64,000 nucleotides of DNA from Methylococcus mesophilus (lineage in GTDB: Bacteria; Pseudomonadota; Gammaproteobacteria; Methylococcales; Methylococcaceae), in contig NZ_CP110921.1 of assembly GCF_026247885.1 (NCBI RefSeq), positions 558,001 to 622,000 of the forward strand. Reading direction: 5' to 3'. Positions within the stretch are counted from its first letter, which is position 1, and each line of letters begins with the position of its first letter. The position numbers and the translations under genes are program-made. Below are positions 35,792 through 44,588 of the stretch, one piece after another. The notes beneath the pieces were generated by a model. The model was given only the letters and a program-made list of their open reading frames with translations, was not told the origin of the DNA and made no database searches.

Positions 35792-37786
35792 TCAGGCGGT
35801 CGCCGGCTGCCAGCGGGTCATGCTGCGTTCGGCGAGGCGCAGCAGCTGATCGAGCACCAGGCCGACGGCGCCGATCACCAGGATGGTCGCCAGCACCACG
35901 TCGAGCTGGAACAGCTGCCGTCCCATCACCATCAGGAAGCCGATGCCTTCCGAGGACGCCATCAGTTCGACGGCGACCATGGCCTTCCAGGCGTGGCTCA
36001 GGGAAAGACTGATGCCGGCGAAGATGGGCGGGATCGCCGCCGGGAAAATCACCTTGCGCAGCAGCTGCAGCGGGCTGAAGCGGAACACGCGGGCCACTTC
36101 GACATAGCCGCGCGGCACGCCCTTCACGCCTTCGAGCGTGTTCAGCGCCACCGGCACCACGCAGCCGATGGCGATCACGGCGACCTTGAGCGCCTCCTCG
36201 ATGCCGAGCAGCACGATCAGCAAGGGAATCCAGCCCAGCATGGGCACGCTGGCCAGCGCCTTGAAGATCGGACCGAGATAGGCGTCCACCCGCCGCGACA
36301 AGCCCATGGCGAAGCCCAGCGCCAGGCCGACGCCTCCCCCCAGAGCGAATCCGGCGAAGACCCGCTTGAGGCTGATCCACAGATTGGTGGACACCTCGCC
36401 GCTGGCGATCAGATCGGTCAGCGTGGCCCAGACCACCGCCGGGGGCGGCAGAATCTGTTGCGAGGTCCAGCCGTAGAGCGCCGAGGCGTGCCACAGGGCC
36501 GCCAGCGCCACCGGAAACAGCAACAAAACCGCCAGCTTGAACACGCCGGCGAACGAAGCGCCAAGTACGCGGGGCAGGAAACCTCGCGAATCACGGGAAA
36601 GAGTGAGCGATGCGATGATAGTCATAGCCGTCATAAGCCCCAGAAATTGGTGTTGAAGAGAGATCCAATGACTCGCGTAGCCGCCACCCGCCGTGCCCGC
36701 CAGGGCCCCCAGGGGCCCGGACAGGGCGGATGCGCCCGCGACGGTTCCGCGTCCCAGCGTCTCGCTGACGGATGCCAGCCGAACCACGTTGACGATGCCC
36801 AGCATTCCCAACCCCAGTCCGAGCAGCACCCCGCCGAGCTGAAGGTGCGCCAGCTCCTGCGCCATTCCCAGGCACCCCAGCCCGAGCACGGCGACGCCGA
36901 AACTCAGCCGGTAAAACCGCTCCTGGCCGATCCTGGCCAGGAGTCCGTTCAGCAGGAACAAGGCAGCCATGAAGCTGAAGCCCTGCAGAGCGATGAGCCG
37001 GGCAGCCTCGTCCCGCGAGGCGTGGAACTGCTCCAGCGCGATCAGCACGATGAACACCGTGTAGAACATCAGGGAACCGTGGGCCACCAGGTCGATCAGG
37101 CTGGTTTCGACGATGTCCCGGTGGCTGAACAAATCGGCCAGCGCCTTGCGCAGCGGCACCGGCCGGTCCTCGGCCCGGCGCCCGAGGGCTTCGCTGCGCC
37201 CGCTCAAGATGCCCCAAGCCAGACCCATGGTCGCCAGGAACGACGCGCCGATCAGCCAGAACGCCCCCTGGTAGTCCAGGAAGCCCAGCAGGTAGCTGCC
37301 CAGCATCGGACCGGCCACGAATGCCCCGGCCAGCTGAACGCCGCGCAGCCAGCCGGCCTTGCGCTGGCCGGCGATAGCGAGGTAATGGAAGAACTCGCTC
37401 TGGGTCGATATGAAGCGCATCGGCATGAACATGCTGGCCGCGGCGCTGGCCAGCAACAGCCAGTAGGGCGAGTCGGCGAAAGGCGTCAGGAAATAGACCG
37501 CCCCGGCCAGAATGCTGCCTAGCATGAACATTCCCCTGGCGCCCACGTACCCGATCGCGATGCCGATGGGCAGGCTGACCAAGGCCATCATCAAGGGCTG
37601 CGATCCGGTGATGAAGCCGATCTCCGCCTTGGACGCCCCCAGCGAGAGGGCGAACAGAGGCGTCGCCACCTTCACCATGCCGATGGACAGCCCGGCCAGC
37701 AGGACCAGCAGCAGAAAGAGATAAAGGCGCCGCTCGTCCGCCGCCTGGCCTGCCGAGATCCGATGTGCGCTCATGCCGTGCCGCAT
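35792..37786 (-). CDS. MFS transporter fused to an ABC-type (SsuC-like) permease
   Basis: One uninterrupted 664-residue frame holds two kinds of transporter. Residues about 20-397 are a 12-helix major facilitator (RRLYLFLLLVLLAGLSIG, the loop IGYVGARGMFML, GVLLGLGLGMLG) paralogous to the MFS at 13580-15016. Residues about 405-664 are an ABC permease of the SsuC/TauC type with its own EAA-loop (VEVARVFRFSPLQLLRKVIFPAAIPPIFAG). The start overlaps the stop of the binding-protein gene upstream (TAATG), and the SsuC-type permease gene follows after 38 nt. The ABC half should pair with the ATPase encoded at 34099. What the MFS half does is unknown. No stop or frameshift is visible at the junction (near 36590). 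Confidence 0.9.
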   Translation of the reverse strand: MRHGMSAHRISAGQAADERRLYLFLLLVLLAGLSIGMVKVATPLFALSLGASKAEIGFITGSQPLMMALVSLPIGIAIGYVGARGMFMLGSILAGAVYFLTPFADSPYWLLLASAAASMFMPMRFISTQSEFFHYLAIAGQRKAGWLRGVQLAGAFVAGPMLGSYLLGFLDYQGAFWLIGASFLATMGLAWGILSGRSEALGRRAEDRPVPLRKALADLFSHRDIVETSLIDLVAHGSLMFYTVFIVLIALEQFHASRDEAARLIALQGFSFMAALFLLNGLLARIGQERFYRLSFGVAVLGLGCLGMAQELAHLQLGGVLLGLGLGMLGIVNVVRLASVSETLGRGTVAGASALSGPLGALAGTAGGGYASHWISLQHQFLGLMTAMTIIASLTLSRDSRGFLPRVLGASFAGVFKLAVLLLFPVALAALWHASALYGWTSQQILPPPAVVWATLTDLIASGEVSTNLWISLKRVFAGFALGGGVGLALGFAMGLSRRVDAYLGPIFKALASVPMLGWIPLLIVLLGIEEALKVAVIAIGCVVPVALNTLEGVKGVPRGYVEVARVFRFSPLQLLRKVIFPAAIPPIFAGISLSLSHAWKAMVAVELMASSEGIGFLMVMGRQLFQLDVVLATILVIGAVGLVLDQLLRLAERSMTRWQPATA

Positions 37787-38859
37787 TATTTGGATTGCCA
37801 GGCTTCAGCCTGCTCCGGCTTCCAGCGGTTTTCGTACTTGAGTTCCTTGAGCGCCGCGTCCAGGTAGGTGTGGTCGAACCACTGGTTCAAGTCGATGTCG
37901 TTGCGCACCAGGCCGAAGCGCTTGGCGTCGTTGAGGGCCTTGCGGTAGCTGGCGATGAAATATTCGTCCAGCAGCGGCGACTGCTTGACGTCGAAGTCCT
38001 GGCCGTCGTTGTCCTGCTGGAAATACTTGAAGGGGAAGCCGGACTTTCCCCAGATCTGGTAGACCTGAGTGCGGTTCTTGGGATCGTTGCTCCAGTCGGC
38101 CGCCTTCAGCAGGACCTTGACGACGCGCTTGGTGATATCCGGATACTTTTCGGCAAATTCCTCCGTCACCGTAACGCCGGTCGAGCATCCGTATTTGGCG
38201 TCGTTGTCCTTCTGAGCATCGTAGATGATCTTGGCGAGGCCCCGGTCGCGGACCGAGAACAGGGGGTTGCCGCCGAAAGCCGCCTCGATGTCCTTGCTGG
38301 CGAGTGCCGCGGTCGTCGTGCCGGTATCCATGTTATAGACCTTGAGATCCTTCTCGGACATGCCGTTGGCTTCCAGGATGCGCGCCGCCGTGAGCTGGAG
38401 ACAGGTCCCCTTGAAAATGGCGACCTTGCGGCCGGCCAGGTCTTTCACCGAACTGGCGCTGGAATCTTCCGTCGCCGCCACGTAGATCTGGGCACGGCGC
38501 CCCGTCGCCATGATGAATTTGGTCGGAAGACCGTTGGCTTTGCCGATGATCTGCGGCAGATCGCCCTGCCAGGCCAGGTCGAGCAGGTTGTTGGTGTACG
38601 CCTCATTGACGCCGGGACCCGCGGTCTTGAAGAAATGCCAGCGCACTTTGATGCCGTCCGCCTTGAATTCCTCTTCCAGCAGCCCTTTGGCGTGCGCCGT
38701 CGCGACGAAGCTGCCGCCCACCTGTGGCCGGCCACCCTGGCCCACCGTGGCGACGCCGAAATTTATGACCTCCGGCTTGTCCTCCGCCTCGCCGTCGTAG
38801 GCCACGAGGATGAGGGAGAACGCCAATAGGATGGATATCCACTCGATTCTTATGCTCAT
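37786..38859 (-). CDS. ABC transporter substrate-binding protein, SsuA/NMT1 type
   Basis: A 357-residue periplasmic binding protein. After a signal sequence (ISILLAFSLILVAYDGEAE) come INFGVATVGQGGRPQVGGSFVATAHAKGLLEEEFKADG, WHFFKTAGPGVNEAYTNNLLDLAWQGDLPQIIGKA and the hinge region, with CSTGVTVTEEFAEKYPDI late in the protein. It parallels the protein encoded next upstream at nearly every motif, so the two are tandem paralogs. Sulfonate, sulfate-ester or nitrile-like ligands are typical of this branch. Its stop overlaps the start of the MFS-permease fusion gene. Confidence 0.9.
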   Translation of the reverse strand: MSIRIEWISILLAFSLILVAYDGEAEDKPEVINFGVATVGQGGRPQVGGSFVATAHAKGLLEEEFKADGIKVRWHFFKTAGPGVNEAYTNNLLDLAWQGDLPQIIGKANGLPTKFIMATGRRAQIYVAATEDSSASSVKDLAGRKVAIFKGTCLQLTAARILEANGMSEKDLKVYNMDTGTTTAALASKDIEAAFGGNPLFSVRDRGLAKIIYDAQKDNDAKYGCSTGVTVTEEFAEKYPDITKRVVKVLLKAADWSNDPKNRTQVYQIWGKSGFPFKYFQQDNDGQDFDVKQSPLLDEYFIASYRKALNDAKRFGLVRNDIDLNQWFDHTYLDAALKELKYENRWKPEQAEAWQSK

Positions 38860-38908
38860 GTTTCCGATCTCAGTCTTTGTGGTGTTGGTGTAAAAATCGC
38901 TTAGCCTG

Positions 38909-39964
38909 CTACGGCTTCCCGCCGCTGGCTTCGGGCTTCCAGAACCCCCCCAGCTTCAGCTCCGCCAATGCCGCATCGAGGTAGCTGCGGTCGATCCAGC
39001 GGTCGAAATCGACGCTGCCCCGCACCAGGCCGAACTGCTTCGCGTCATCCAGCGCGACCCGATAGCGGTTCACCTGGTAATCGTCGATGAGGGGGGAAAA
39101 CTTCTGCTCGAGGTCCTGGCTGTCCCACTCTTCCTGGAAGTATTTGACCTCGACGCCCGACTTTGCCCATATCTGGTACAACTCCGCCCGGTTCTCCGGC
39201 TGGGCGGCCCAGTGAGCAGCCTTGACCAGGATCTTGACCACCCGGCGGGTGAGATCGGGGTGACGGTCCGCGAAGCCTTCGGTGACCGTGAATCCGGTGG
39301 AGCAGCCGTATTTGCCGCCGTCCTCGGCGCCGGAATAGATGATCTTCACCAGCCCCTGATCGCGGACCGGGAGCAGGTTGAAGGAGCCGAACGCCAGTTC
39401 CAGGTCCCCGCTGCTCAGGGCGGAGACCGCGGCCAGCGCGTCCAGGTTGTAGACCTTGAGGTCCTTCTCCTTGAAGCCGTGGGCGGCGAGCAGGCGGGCG
39501 ACCGACAGATGCGGGCAGGTGCCCTTCTGGATCGCCACGCTGCGGCCCTTGATGTCGCCGATGCCCTTGGCCGTCGAGTCCTTCCGCGCCGCGAGGTAAA
39601 AGTACTGACGGCGGCTCGCGCCCAGGATGAGCCGGGTCTTCAGTCCGCTGGCCCGGCCGATGAGCTGGGGCAGGTCGCCCTGCCAGGCGAAATCCAACTT
39701 GCCGTTGGTGTAAGCCTCGTTCACGCCGGGACCCGCGGTCTTGAAGAAATGCCAGTTGACCCGGATGCCATCCGCCTTGAACTCCTCCTCCAGCCAGCCC
39801 TTCACATGGGCCACGGCGGCCACCGAACTGCCGACATAGGGACGTCCGCCCAGGCCGATGGAAGCCACGCCGATGTTGATCTCCTTCGGCACCTCGGCCG
39901 ATGCGCCGCCGAGGCCGCCGAGAACGGCCAGGGCTCCGAACATCGCTTTCAAGACCGCATTCAT
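38909..39964 (-). CDS. ABC transporter substrate-binding protein, SsuA/NMT1 type (tandem paralog)
   Basis: A 351-residue periplasmic binding protein with signal peptide MNAVLKAMFGALAVLGGLGG then ASAEVPKEINIGVAS. It repeats the features of its neighbour: SIGLGGRPYVGSSVAAVAHVKGWLEEEFKADG, WHFFKTAGPGVNEAYTNGKLDFAWQGDLPQLIG, and CSTGFTVTEGFADRHPDLTRRVVKILVKAAHW. ATG at 39964 is clear (GGAGGG 7 nt before). The longer frame upstream runs into the porin gene. Differences in the ligand-facing segments (YFYLAARKDST against IYVAATEDSSA) suggest the two proteins catch different ligands for one transporter. Confidence 0.9.
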   Translation of the reverse strand: MNAVLKAMFGALAVLGGLGGASAEVPKEINIGVASIGLGGRPYVGSSVAAVAHVKGWLEEEFKADGIRVNWHFFKTAGPGVNEAYTNGKLDFAWQGDLPQLIGRASGLKTRLILGASRRQYFYLAARKDSTAKGIGDIKGRSVAIQKGTCPHLSVARLLAAHGFKEKDLKVYNLDALAAVSALSSGDLELAFGSFNLLPVRDQGLVKIIYSGAEDGGKYGCSTGFTVTEGFADRHPDLTRRVVKILVKAAHWAAQPENRAELYQIWAKSGVEVKYFQEEWDSQDLEQKFSPLIDDYQVNRYRVALDDAKQFGLVRGSVDFDRWIDRSYLDAALAELKLGGFWKPEASGGKP

Positions 39965-39981
39965 GTCCTGTCCCTCCTGCT

Positions 39982-41598
39982 TCAGAAGCCGAACTGCACC
40001 TGGGCCCAGAACTCGTCGTTGCGCGGCTTGTCCGCTTCCAGGGTCTGGTGGTAGTAGTTCAGCTGAAGCTTGGTGGTCTCGGCGAAGAAGATGTTGATGC
40101 CGGGAATCAGGTAAGTGAGCTTGTCGTTCCTGGAATGAATATTCGGATCCCAGGTATCCCAGCGGAAGAACACCTGGTAGGTCTTGGGCCACCAGTCGTC
40201 GTAGCGCCCTTGCGCCCGGTAGCTCTTCACGAACTGCGCGCCGAAGTTGTAGAACACGGTGGTGGTGTAACCTTCACCCTCCTGGACGACGGTGTAGGGC
40301 GATGCGTTCTTGGTGGGCGCCACGCCGGGGTAAGTGGTATCCCAGGTGTGAACCCATTCGAAGGTCAGGCCGAGCGGATGGTGGTTGTACGAAAGGTCCA
40401 CGCCGACGCGATTCCTGTCGCCGTTGTCCAGGTATTGGGTCGCCTTGGTCTTCGTCGTCGGATTCGAGTAATAGGTTTCCTGGACGTTCTGGGTGCCGAA
40501 GTAGGCCGACGTGCCGATCTTGAGTTCGCGGAACCAGGAGTTGTAGTCGACCGGCGCGGTGAGGGCCAGACGCCCCATCCAGTCCTTCATGCGGTTGTTG
40601 TCCAGCTTGTTCGGGCCGTTGCCGTTGAACACGCCGACCGCGTATTCGAGGATGGGTGCGCGGTAGTTGGCACCGTAGTCGACCTGCGGAAATGCGTCGC
40701 CGCGGACAAAGGCGCCGATCTGGCGGTCGCCGAGGCCCGTGGTCCCCGGCTGGGTCCACATCGCGTTGCGGATCAAGGGTTTCAGGTCTTCCGTCGCGTT
40801 GACCTCGATGCCGAATGGAATCAGCTGCTGGCCGAGGGTGAACTTGAGGCGTTCAGACTCCTGGTTGATGGTAGGCAGAAAGTTGTAGCTGATCTGGGCG
40901 TCGAGCAGGTTGAACGAAGGCGACCCGGTCTGGGGTGAGACACCGGTACTGATCTGGTACTCCAGGTTGCGGCCTTCCTCGTAATCGCGGTACAGGTTGC
41001 CGGTGAACCGCAGCAATGCGGTGTTGATGTAGAAAGAGTTGTTGGCATTGACGCTGTTGGCCGGCGAATACGACAGATTGGACTGGTTCCATTCGTACCC
41101 GGCCTGCACGATACCGCCGATGGTCAAGTTGCGGGTGCTGAGCGCGGTGTGGGTCTCGCGCTCGCGCTGCCATTGCCATTTGAAGCTTTCCAGGTCCGAC
41201 TGGATGCCCTGGATGTCGTCCTGGGTCGCCGGCGGCGCGCCCCCCGGCGCGACCTGGGCCACCTGGCTCTCGGTGTTCTCCACCCTGGTGCTGAGTTCCG
41301 CGGTCTGGCTCTCGGCCTTGGCCGCTGAGGACTCCGCCTTTTCCACCCGGCTGTGCAATTTGGTCGTCTGAGTCTCCGCCTTGGATGCCGTGGACTCGGC
41401 CTTTTCCACCCGCTTCTGCAGCGTGACGACGGTGCTCGTCAGTAGCTGAATCTGCTTCTTCAGTTCGGCGAGCTCGGAGTCTTTCGATTCGGCATACGCT
41501 CCCCTGGACAGCGTTGCGGCGACCGCCAATCCCGCGTACCCGACCGTTTTTAGGACTAGCGCAGTACCCGTCCTGTTTGTGCGCTGTGCAATCAACAT
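39982..41598 (-). CDS. Outer-membrane porin with N-terminal coiled coil
   Basis: A 538-residue outer-membrane protein. A signal peptide (about residues 1-36, ending GAYA) is followed by a coiled coil at about 40-115 with 21-residue repeats, and then a beta-barrel of alternating aromatic strands (SFYINTALLRFTGNLYRDYEEGRN; GVDLSYNHHPLGLTFEWVHTW). It ends in phenylalanine (FWAQVQFGF), the signal for barrel assembly. The layout recalls OprO/OprP-type or DcaP-like porins with periplasmic coiled coils. It lies 17 nt before the binding-protein gene and so most likely brings the ABC substrate across the outer membrane. Confidence 0.88.
   Translation of the reverse strand: MLIAQRTNRTGTALVLKTVGYAGLAVAATLSRGAYAESKDSELAELKKQIQLLTSTVVTLQKRVEKAESTASKAETQTTKLHSRVEKAESSAAKAESQTAELSTRVENTESQVAQVAPGGAPPATQDDIQGIQSDLESFKWQWQRERETHTALSTRNLTIGGIVQAGYEWNQSNLSYSPANSVNANNSFYINTALLRFTGNLYRDYEEGRNLEYQISTGVSPQTGSPSFNLLDAQISYNFLPTINQESERLKFTLGQQLIPFGIEVNATEDLKPLIRNAMWTQPGTTGLGDRQIGAFVRGDAFPQVDYGANYRAPILEYAVGVFNGNGPNKLDNNRMKDWMGRLALTAPVDYNSWFRELKIGTSAYFGTQNVQETYYSNPTTKTKATQYLDNGDRNRVGVDLSYNHHPLGLTFEWVHTWDTTYPGVAPTKNASPYTVVQEGEGYTTTVFYNFGAQFVKSYRAQGRYDDWWPKTYQVFFRWDTWDPNIHSRNDKLTYLIPGINIFFAETTKLQLNYYHQTLEADKPRNDEFWAQVQFGF
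41287..41412 (-). repeat. Tandem 63-bp coding repeat in the porin coiled coil
   Basis: Residues 63-83 and 84-104 of the porin repeat with 21-residue period (both start RVEKAES and continue KAE-QT--L), and a third partial unit starts at residue 105 (RVENTESQ). The DNA repeat is therefore 63 bp long. Confidence 0.75.
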
Positions 41599-41670
41599 TT
41601 GCGAATAACCTCTGGAAGTATCGGATGGCCGGCCGCTCCCTCGGTCGGCCGGTCCCGTTTCATGGGCCGC

Positions 41671-43188
41671 TTAGGCGGCTTTCTTCACCACGGCGACGCC
41701 GCCGTCGATGGCGGTTCCCTTGAAGAAATCCGGGTTCTTGCCGGCGTAGAAGTTGTAGGGGTTGGTGTACACCAGGTCGCGGAAATCCTGCTCCGACAGC
41801 GCGCCGTTCTCGACCAGGCGGTAGGTATCGGACAGCACCTGGGTCAGGTCCGGCACATCCCAGTGGCCGCTGTCGGAGGCCCAGAAGGCATTCAGCCGGG
41901 TGCCCAGCGCCTTCTCGTTGAAGGCGAAGGTCACGGTCGGATCGTCCGCCTCGGCGCCGAAATAGAAATTGGGGACGAAGCGCGCGGCGATGTCCTCGAC
42001 CTTCTCGATGCCGGCGGCGATGAAGTCGTCCAGGGCGTTCGGGTCCTGGTCGCGCAGATTGTTGGCCCGTCCCAGCGCGCCGCCGATCAGGTTGCCGCCG
42101 TCCTGCAGCGGCTTGCCCTTGGTGAGCTTGGAACCATAGCGCTCGAACAGCTTGACGAGCAGCTCCTGGTCAACGTTGGCGGGGTTGTAGTTCTGGATAG
42201 CCTGGCCGTTGCGTTTCTCCCAGTGCCCGACCAGGTCGGCGTACAGGTTCGCGCCCCAGGCCGCGCCGCCTTCCAGCAGGCCCACGCGAAGGTCGGGGAA
42301 GCGCCGGGTCACGCCGCCGAAGAACAGCGACTTCGCGAGAGCATGCGAGGCATCGGCGAAATGGCCGATATGGTTGTACATGTAGTTGGATGGCGAGCGG
42401 CGGGCGGTCCAGCCCATGCCGGCGGAGTGGGTGGTCAGGACCACCTTCAGCTCCACCGCCTTGGCCCAGAACGGATCGTAGTCGTGCTCGCTGTCCAGGC
42501 CATAGGTGTCCACCCACCAGCCGTTCTGAGCCACTTCCGGATGCTGGTCGCGCGGATACTTGTCCGCCAGCGCCTTGATAGGACGGTTGACATAGCCCGG
42601 AATCAGCGCCGCTTTCAGGCCCAGCTCGTTGATCGCGTACTCCAGCTCCTCGATGCCTTCCTGCGGATCGTGCAGCGGAATGGCTGCCACCGGGGTGACC
42701 CGATCCGAATATTCGCGGAACAGGTCGGCGTTGAAGCGGTTCACCGCCCTCACCACCACCCGGCGCAACTCGGGATTGCCGATGTGGGGGGCGAAAGTAG
42801 CGACGTTCGGGTACAGCACGCCGAAGTCGATGCCCGCTTCCTGCAGACGCTCGCTCAGCAGCTCCGGCAGGGTCACCGTCGCCAGGTCCAGGGTGTTCCT
42901 GGTCGGCAACGCCCACCACGGCGGACGGGTGGAACGCTTATTGCGGCGCTCCTCCCAGGACTGGTCGTACCAGGCATTGCCCAGATAGCCGAAACCGCGA
43001 GCGATGGCGCTGCGAAACTGGTCCACCGCAGCCGCGCCGCCCACGTCGGCGATGTATTCTTCCAGCAGCGGCGTGTATTCGATGGTATGGACGTCCGTGT
43101 CGATGACCTTGTGGTTCAGCCGTTCGCGGATGGCGAGCGACGGCGAGGGTTTCTTCTGAAACTCGCGATACGAAGGAATATGGCTCAT
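41671..43188 (-). CDS. Amidohydrolase family protein (amidohydrolase-2/ACMSD-like)
   Basis: A 505-residue TIM-barrel metal-dependent hydrolase or decarboxylase. The first metal site is VIDTDVHTIEY (Asp-x-His). Later come AAIPLHDPQEGIEELEYAI, GLKAALIPGY, and VVLTTHSAGMGW with a ligand-type His; NAFWASDSGHWDVPD near the end holds the conserved acidic residue. It is the first gene of the long ABC transporter operon, with AGGAG 7 nt before ATG and a strong sigma-54 candidate further upstream. It probably cleaves or decarboxylates the imported compound after initial attack. The reaction is not known. Confidence 0.88.
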   Translation of the reverse strand: MSHIPSYREFQKKPSPSLAIRERLNHKVIDTDVHTIEYTPLLEEYIADVGGAAAVDQFRSAIARGFGYLGNAWYDQSWEERRNKRSTRPPWWALPTRNTLDLATVTLPELLSERLQEAGIDFGVLYPNVATFAPHIGNPELRRVVVRAVNRFNADLFREYSDRVTPVAAIPLHDPQEGIEELEYAINELGLKAALIPGYVNRPIKALADKYPRDQHPEVAQNGWWVDTYGLDSEHDYDPFWAKAVELKVVLTTHSAGMGWTARRSPSNYMYNHIGHFADASHALAKSLFFGGVTRRFPDLRVGLLEGGAAWGANLYADLVGHWEKRNGQAIQNYNPANVDQELLVKLFERYGSKLTKGKPLQDGGNLIGGALGRANNLRDQDPNALDDFIAAGIEKVEDIAARFVPNFYFGAEADDPTVTFAFNEKALGTRLNAFWASDSGHWDVPDLTQVLSDTYRLVENGALSEQDFRDLVYTNPYNFYAGKNPDFFKGTAIDGGVAVVKKAA

Positions 43189-43335
43189 CAGTGGTCTCCT
43201 GCTTTCTCGGCGGGGCCGAATCCGGCCATGCGCCTTGCGGTCAGTCGGCGTCGCCCGCTGGGCCTGGGTGGATCTTTCCGGAATGGCTTGCGGCGACGGT
43301 CTTGGCCGGCGGGTTGGCCGGTTATAACCACCTAT

Positions 43336-43351
43336 CGCAGGATCGATGCCA
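43336..43351 (-). promoter_or_regulatory. Sigma-54 promoter candidate for the amidohydrolase-ABC transporter operon
   Basis: On the minus strand TGGCATCGATCCTGCG has a perfect TGGCAT, GG and GC 10 nt apart, and CTGCG at -12, nearly the same as the site at 3482. Predicted start near 43326 gives a leader of about 138 nt. Confidence 0.65.
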
Positions 43352-43478
43352 ATCTATAACGCATTGTTTTATATGAGACTTCGTCGATTCTGAGTCCATG
43401 ACGCTGGTCGGCGGAGAACACCCCATGTTGCCGAGCTGTCCCCACAGCAGCAGCAACGCCTTGATTTTGGAGAGATAG

Positions 43479-44414
43479 ATGAAAGGAGAACCCAGGCCTC
43501 TGCACGAGGCCGTACGCCACACGACGCTGGTCGAATCCGAGCGTCTGTCCCGGCGCTTGAAAGCCCGCGTGGCCCTGGTCAGCGAGACCTTCCAGCACAC
43601 CGGCAGCTTCAAGTTCCGCGCCGCCTACAACCTCGCATCGAAAGTGCCGCAGGAACTGATCGTCACGGCCTCCTCCGGCAACTTCGGCCAGGCCCTGGCC
43701 TATGCCTGCGGCTTGCTGGGAAAGCGCGCGATCGTGGTCATGCCCGCCACGGCGGCGGCAGTGAAGATCGAAGCGGTCAGGGACTACGGCGCCACCGTGG
43801 AACTGGTCGACGTAAACACCAGGAGCCGGGCCGAACGCGTGGCCGAGCTGGCCGAGGCATTTCCGCTAGCCTATGTTGCCAGCGCTTACGACGATCCTTT
43901 TGTGATCGAAGGCAACGCCAGCCTAGGTACCGAGATCGCGAACCTGGACCGCGAACTCGATTGCGTCCTCGCGCCGGTCGGCGGCGGCGGGTTGAGCGCG
44001 GGGCTGATCCAGGGGCTGCGCCAGGCCGGGAGCCGGGTGCCGGTGCTGGGTGCGGAGCCCCTGCTCGCCAATGACGCGGCACGCTCGCTGCAACTCGGCC
44101 GCATCGTCGCCAACGCTTGCGAGCCGCAGAGCCTCGCCGACGGCGCCCGCACGCTCAGCCTGGGGCGGTGCAACTGGGAGATATTGCGGAAGGAAATGGC
44201 CGGAATCGTGGAAATCCCGGAATGGGCGATCGCAGAAGGACTGCGCCTGCTGTTCGAACTGGCTAATCTCAAGGCCGAACCCACTGCGGCCTTGAGTATC
44301 GGTGCACTGCTCGCCGAACCGGAGCGGTTCCGGAACCGTTCGGTGTGTTGCGTCATCAGCGGCGGCAACGTCGACCCCGGCGTCTACCAAAGCCTGCTGG
44401 CTCGAGCCGGTTAG
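43479..44414 (+). CDS. PLP-dependent threonine/serine dehydratase-like enzyme
   Basis: A 311-residue fold-type II PLP enzyme. The Schiff-base lysine is Lys45 in HTGSFKFRAAYNL; the substrate loop is VTASSGNFGQALAYA; the phosphate-binding glycine loop is VGGGGLSAG; and the C-terminal CCVISGGNVD closes the pyridine-nitrogen site. Relatives are threonine dehydratase, serine racemase and hydroxyaspartate dehydratase; no ACT domain is present, so it is of the catabolic type. ATG follows GGAG by 6 nt. It is divergent from the amidohydrolase operon and lies before an LLM monooxygenase. It could act on an amino-acid fragment of the substrate. Confidence 0.88.
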   Translation: MKGEPRPLHEAVRHTTLVESERLSRRLKARVALVSETFQHTGSFKFRAAYNLASKVPQELIVTASSGNFGQALAYACGLLGKRAIVVMPATAAAVKIEAVRDYGATVELVDVNTRSRAERVAELAEAFPLAYVASAYDDPFVIEGNASLGTEIANLDRELDCVLAPVGGGGLSAGLIQGLRQAGSRVPVLGAEPLLANDAARSLQLGRIVANACEPQSLADGARTLSLGRCNWEILRKEMAGIVEIPEWAIAEGLRLLFELANLKAEPTAALSIGALLAEPERFRNRSVCCVISGGNVDPGVYQSLLARAG

Positions 44415-44449
44415 CTGCGCCTCATTCAACAGCCGTCAAGCAGCACTGT

Positions 44450-44462
44450 TGCTGATTCAGCA
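44450..44462. promoter_or_regulatory. Palindromic operator candidate upstream of the LLM gene
   Basis: TGCTGATTCAGCA is a perfect 6+1+6 palindrome, preceded by an overlapping CAGCA/TGCTG dyad. Its centre lies about 86 nt upstream of the start predicted for the sigma-54 site at 44516, a distance usual for enhancer binding. Confidence 0.4.
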
Positions 44463-44515
44463 GCTTAACCGCCAACACGACGCTATAAAGCTGCGGAAAC
44501 AGCCATCACTGCATC

Positions 44516-44531
44516 AGGCGCGGTTCTTGCG
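44516..44531 (+). promoter_or_regulatory. Sigma-54 promoter candidate for the 44589 LLM gene
   Basis: AGGCGCGGTTCTTGCG has the full TTGC -12 box and GG exactly 10 nt before GC, with a weaker -24 box (AGGCG for TGGCA). Leader about 47 nt. Confidence 0.5.
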
Positions 44532-44588
44532 GAAGCGGCTGCACCGGATATCCCTTCCGGACATCAATGCTGATAAGAGGAGCCAACC

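Noticed and set aside
35993-37522. 509-codon plus-strand frame opposite the MFS-permease fusion
   Set aside because: Composition (Gln/Arg/His-rich, no hydrophobic core) marks it as a shadow of the membrane protein on the other strand.
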